Shown here: in pieces, positions 63,266-64,000 of the stretch | Numbering within the stretch: the stretch's first letter is position 1 | Layout: each line of letters opens with the position of its first letter | Origin: Ceratothoa steindachneri | Taxonomy: Eukaryota; Arthropoda; Malacostraca; Isopoda; Cymothoidae | Length of the DNA stretch: 64,000 nucleotides | Direction of reading: 5' to 3' | NCBI GenBank assembly: GCA_963969495.1 | Contig: OZ018329.1 | Coordinates: 146,814,502 to 146,878,501 of the forward strand | Translations under genes and position numbers: made by a program | Notes under the pieces: model-generated | Seen by the model: the letters and a program-made list of their open reading frames with translations, nothing else | Databases searched by the model: none | What the model was told of the DNA's origin: nothing

Positions 63266-64000
63266 GAACATTAAAGCACTCAGCTGCAGAAAATGCTAGC
63301 CTCCTCAACGACTACTTCGCTTCAGTGTTTACTGAAGATTGTGGTCCCATCCCCCAGCAAACGGATTTCTACTCGGGCGAAAAGCTGGAGGATATGGACC
63401 TCACCGAAGGAGAAATAGAAAAGAAGATCACTGACCTAATGACGAATAAGTCACCTGTCCCGGATGGGTTTCCACCTAAAGTGTTAAAAGAAGTGCGCGA
63501 TCAAGTTTCACGACCTCTGAGCGTAATCCTCAACATGTCAATCCGGAACGAAAGCGTTCCTAGAGACTGGCGTGAAGTGGAGGTGACTCCTATATTCAAG
63601 AAAGGAAACCGTAGCCAACCGTCGAACTACCGACCTATCAGTCTGACTTTGATAGTCGGTAAACTCATGGAAAGCATCATAGTGGAGAAAATGACGTCGC
63701 ATTTAGAGTTAAACTTGCTACTGAGGATTTCCCAGCACGGCTTCCGAAGGCAACGGTCATGCCTGACGAACCCTGTAGAATTCTTCCACCTTGTCTTCAG
63801 TGAGCACAATCGGGACAATGCGGTGAATGTGGTGTACTTAGACTTTCAGAAAGTCTTTGATAAAGTACCACACCGCCGCCTTCTCCGGAAAGTGCGAGCG
63901 CTGGAATAGACGGAAAAGTAGATGGCTAGATAGAGAACTGGCTAAGTGGCAGACGGCAAAGGGTGGTGGTGAATGGACGGGCTTCTGAGTGGGTGCCCGT
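63266..64000 (+). repeat. Macrosatellite monomer 10, cut by the window end
   Basis: The first 735 bp of a monomer with the GCGCTGGAATAG deletion and the shared TAG. The array continues beyond the window. Confidence 0.92.

Larger units (their letters stand above)
47273..64000 (+). repeat. LINE-derived macrosatellite, ~1,628-bp monomers
   Basis: Ten head-to-tail monomers, measured from GAACATTAAAGCACTCAG, start at 47273, 48902, 51062, 52692, 55128, 56756, 58384, 60013, 61640 and 63266. Intervals are 1629, 2160, 1630, 2436, 1628, 1628, 1629, 1627 and 1626 bp. The two long ones contain LINE-derived extra sequence. Each monomer is the RT segment from the LKHSAAENANLLNDYF block to the FKSLSLFLRN tail, joined tail to head. 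All carry TAG in place of Trp (KVDG-stop-IENW) and TAA after RGQLI. The array runs off the window. Confidence 0.96.

Overview
This is a stretch of animal nuclear DNA, not a prokaryote. A multi-exon gene with canonical GT/AG introns runs across most of the window, in sequence packed with LINEs, SINEs, Penelope, mariner/Tc1, hAT, Merlin and Mutator remnants, minisatellites and long (TA)n tracts. The mix (CR1-type LINEs with a zinc-finger/esterase ORF1, GIY-YIG Penelope elements, Merlin, tRNA-derived SINEs) fits an invertebrate. An arthropod, possibly a crustacean, is my best guess; the species cannot be read from the sequence.

Host gene (about 1.25-39.71 kb, + strand): eleven coding exons of an SLC5/SGLT-type sodium:solute symporter can be joined with matching intron phases, from the first transmembrane region (N-I-G-S-G-H-F motif) to the C-terminal helix, stop codon and an overlapping AATAAA. 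The first exon(s) lie upstream of the window. One internal exon, expected between 21,160 and 29,439, was not found; in the family it carries a sugar-contact and gating helix.

Introns, in order: a pentamer array between inverted repeats (3.0-3.7 kb); a degenerate CR1 LINE on the minus strand with recognisable PHD-like, SGNH-esterase, endonuclease and reverse-transcriptase (RT) parts (5.2-9.6 kb); a 29-bp minisatellite of about 2.4 kb; a second LINE 3' fragment; a hAT-type MITE with 8-bp target duplications; a non-LTR ORF1 remnant; a Mutator-like transposase remnant; a mariner-like palindromic MITE; a 37-bp satellite with higher-order structure; two near-full-length copies of one tRNA-derived SINE, each with a target-site duplication; 42-bp and 27-bp arrays; a Tc1 remnant; a Penelope element split by a mariner; an array of stem-loops with compensatory changes (36.7-37.5 kb); and a degenerate Merlin element with 9-bp target duplications.

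Downstream of the gene (39.7-64.0 kb): mostly featureless AT-rich sequence, a Ty3/Gypsy-like gag/protease remnant, then a CR1-clade LINE on the + strand (44.5-47.3 kb). From 47.27 kb to the end of the window its 3' RT segment is tandemly repeated head to tail as a macrosatellite of about 1,628 bp per monomer. There are ten monomers, the last cut by the window end. All share a founder nonsense codon, and two carry the same secondary LINE insertion site, which marks unequal exchange.

The most unusual items are the LINE-derived macrosatellite, the covarying hairpin array, the Penelope/mariner nest with a precise TA junction, the SINE pair, and the apparently missing SLC5 exon.
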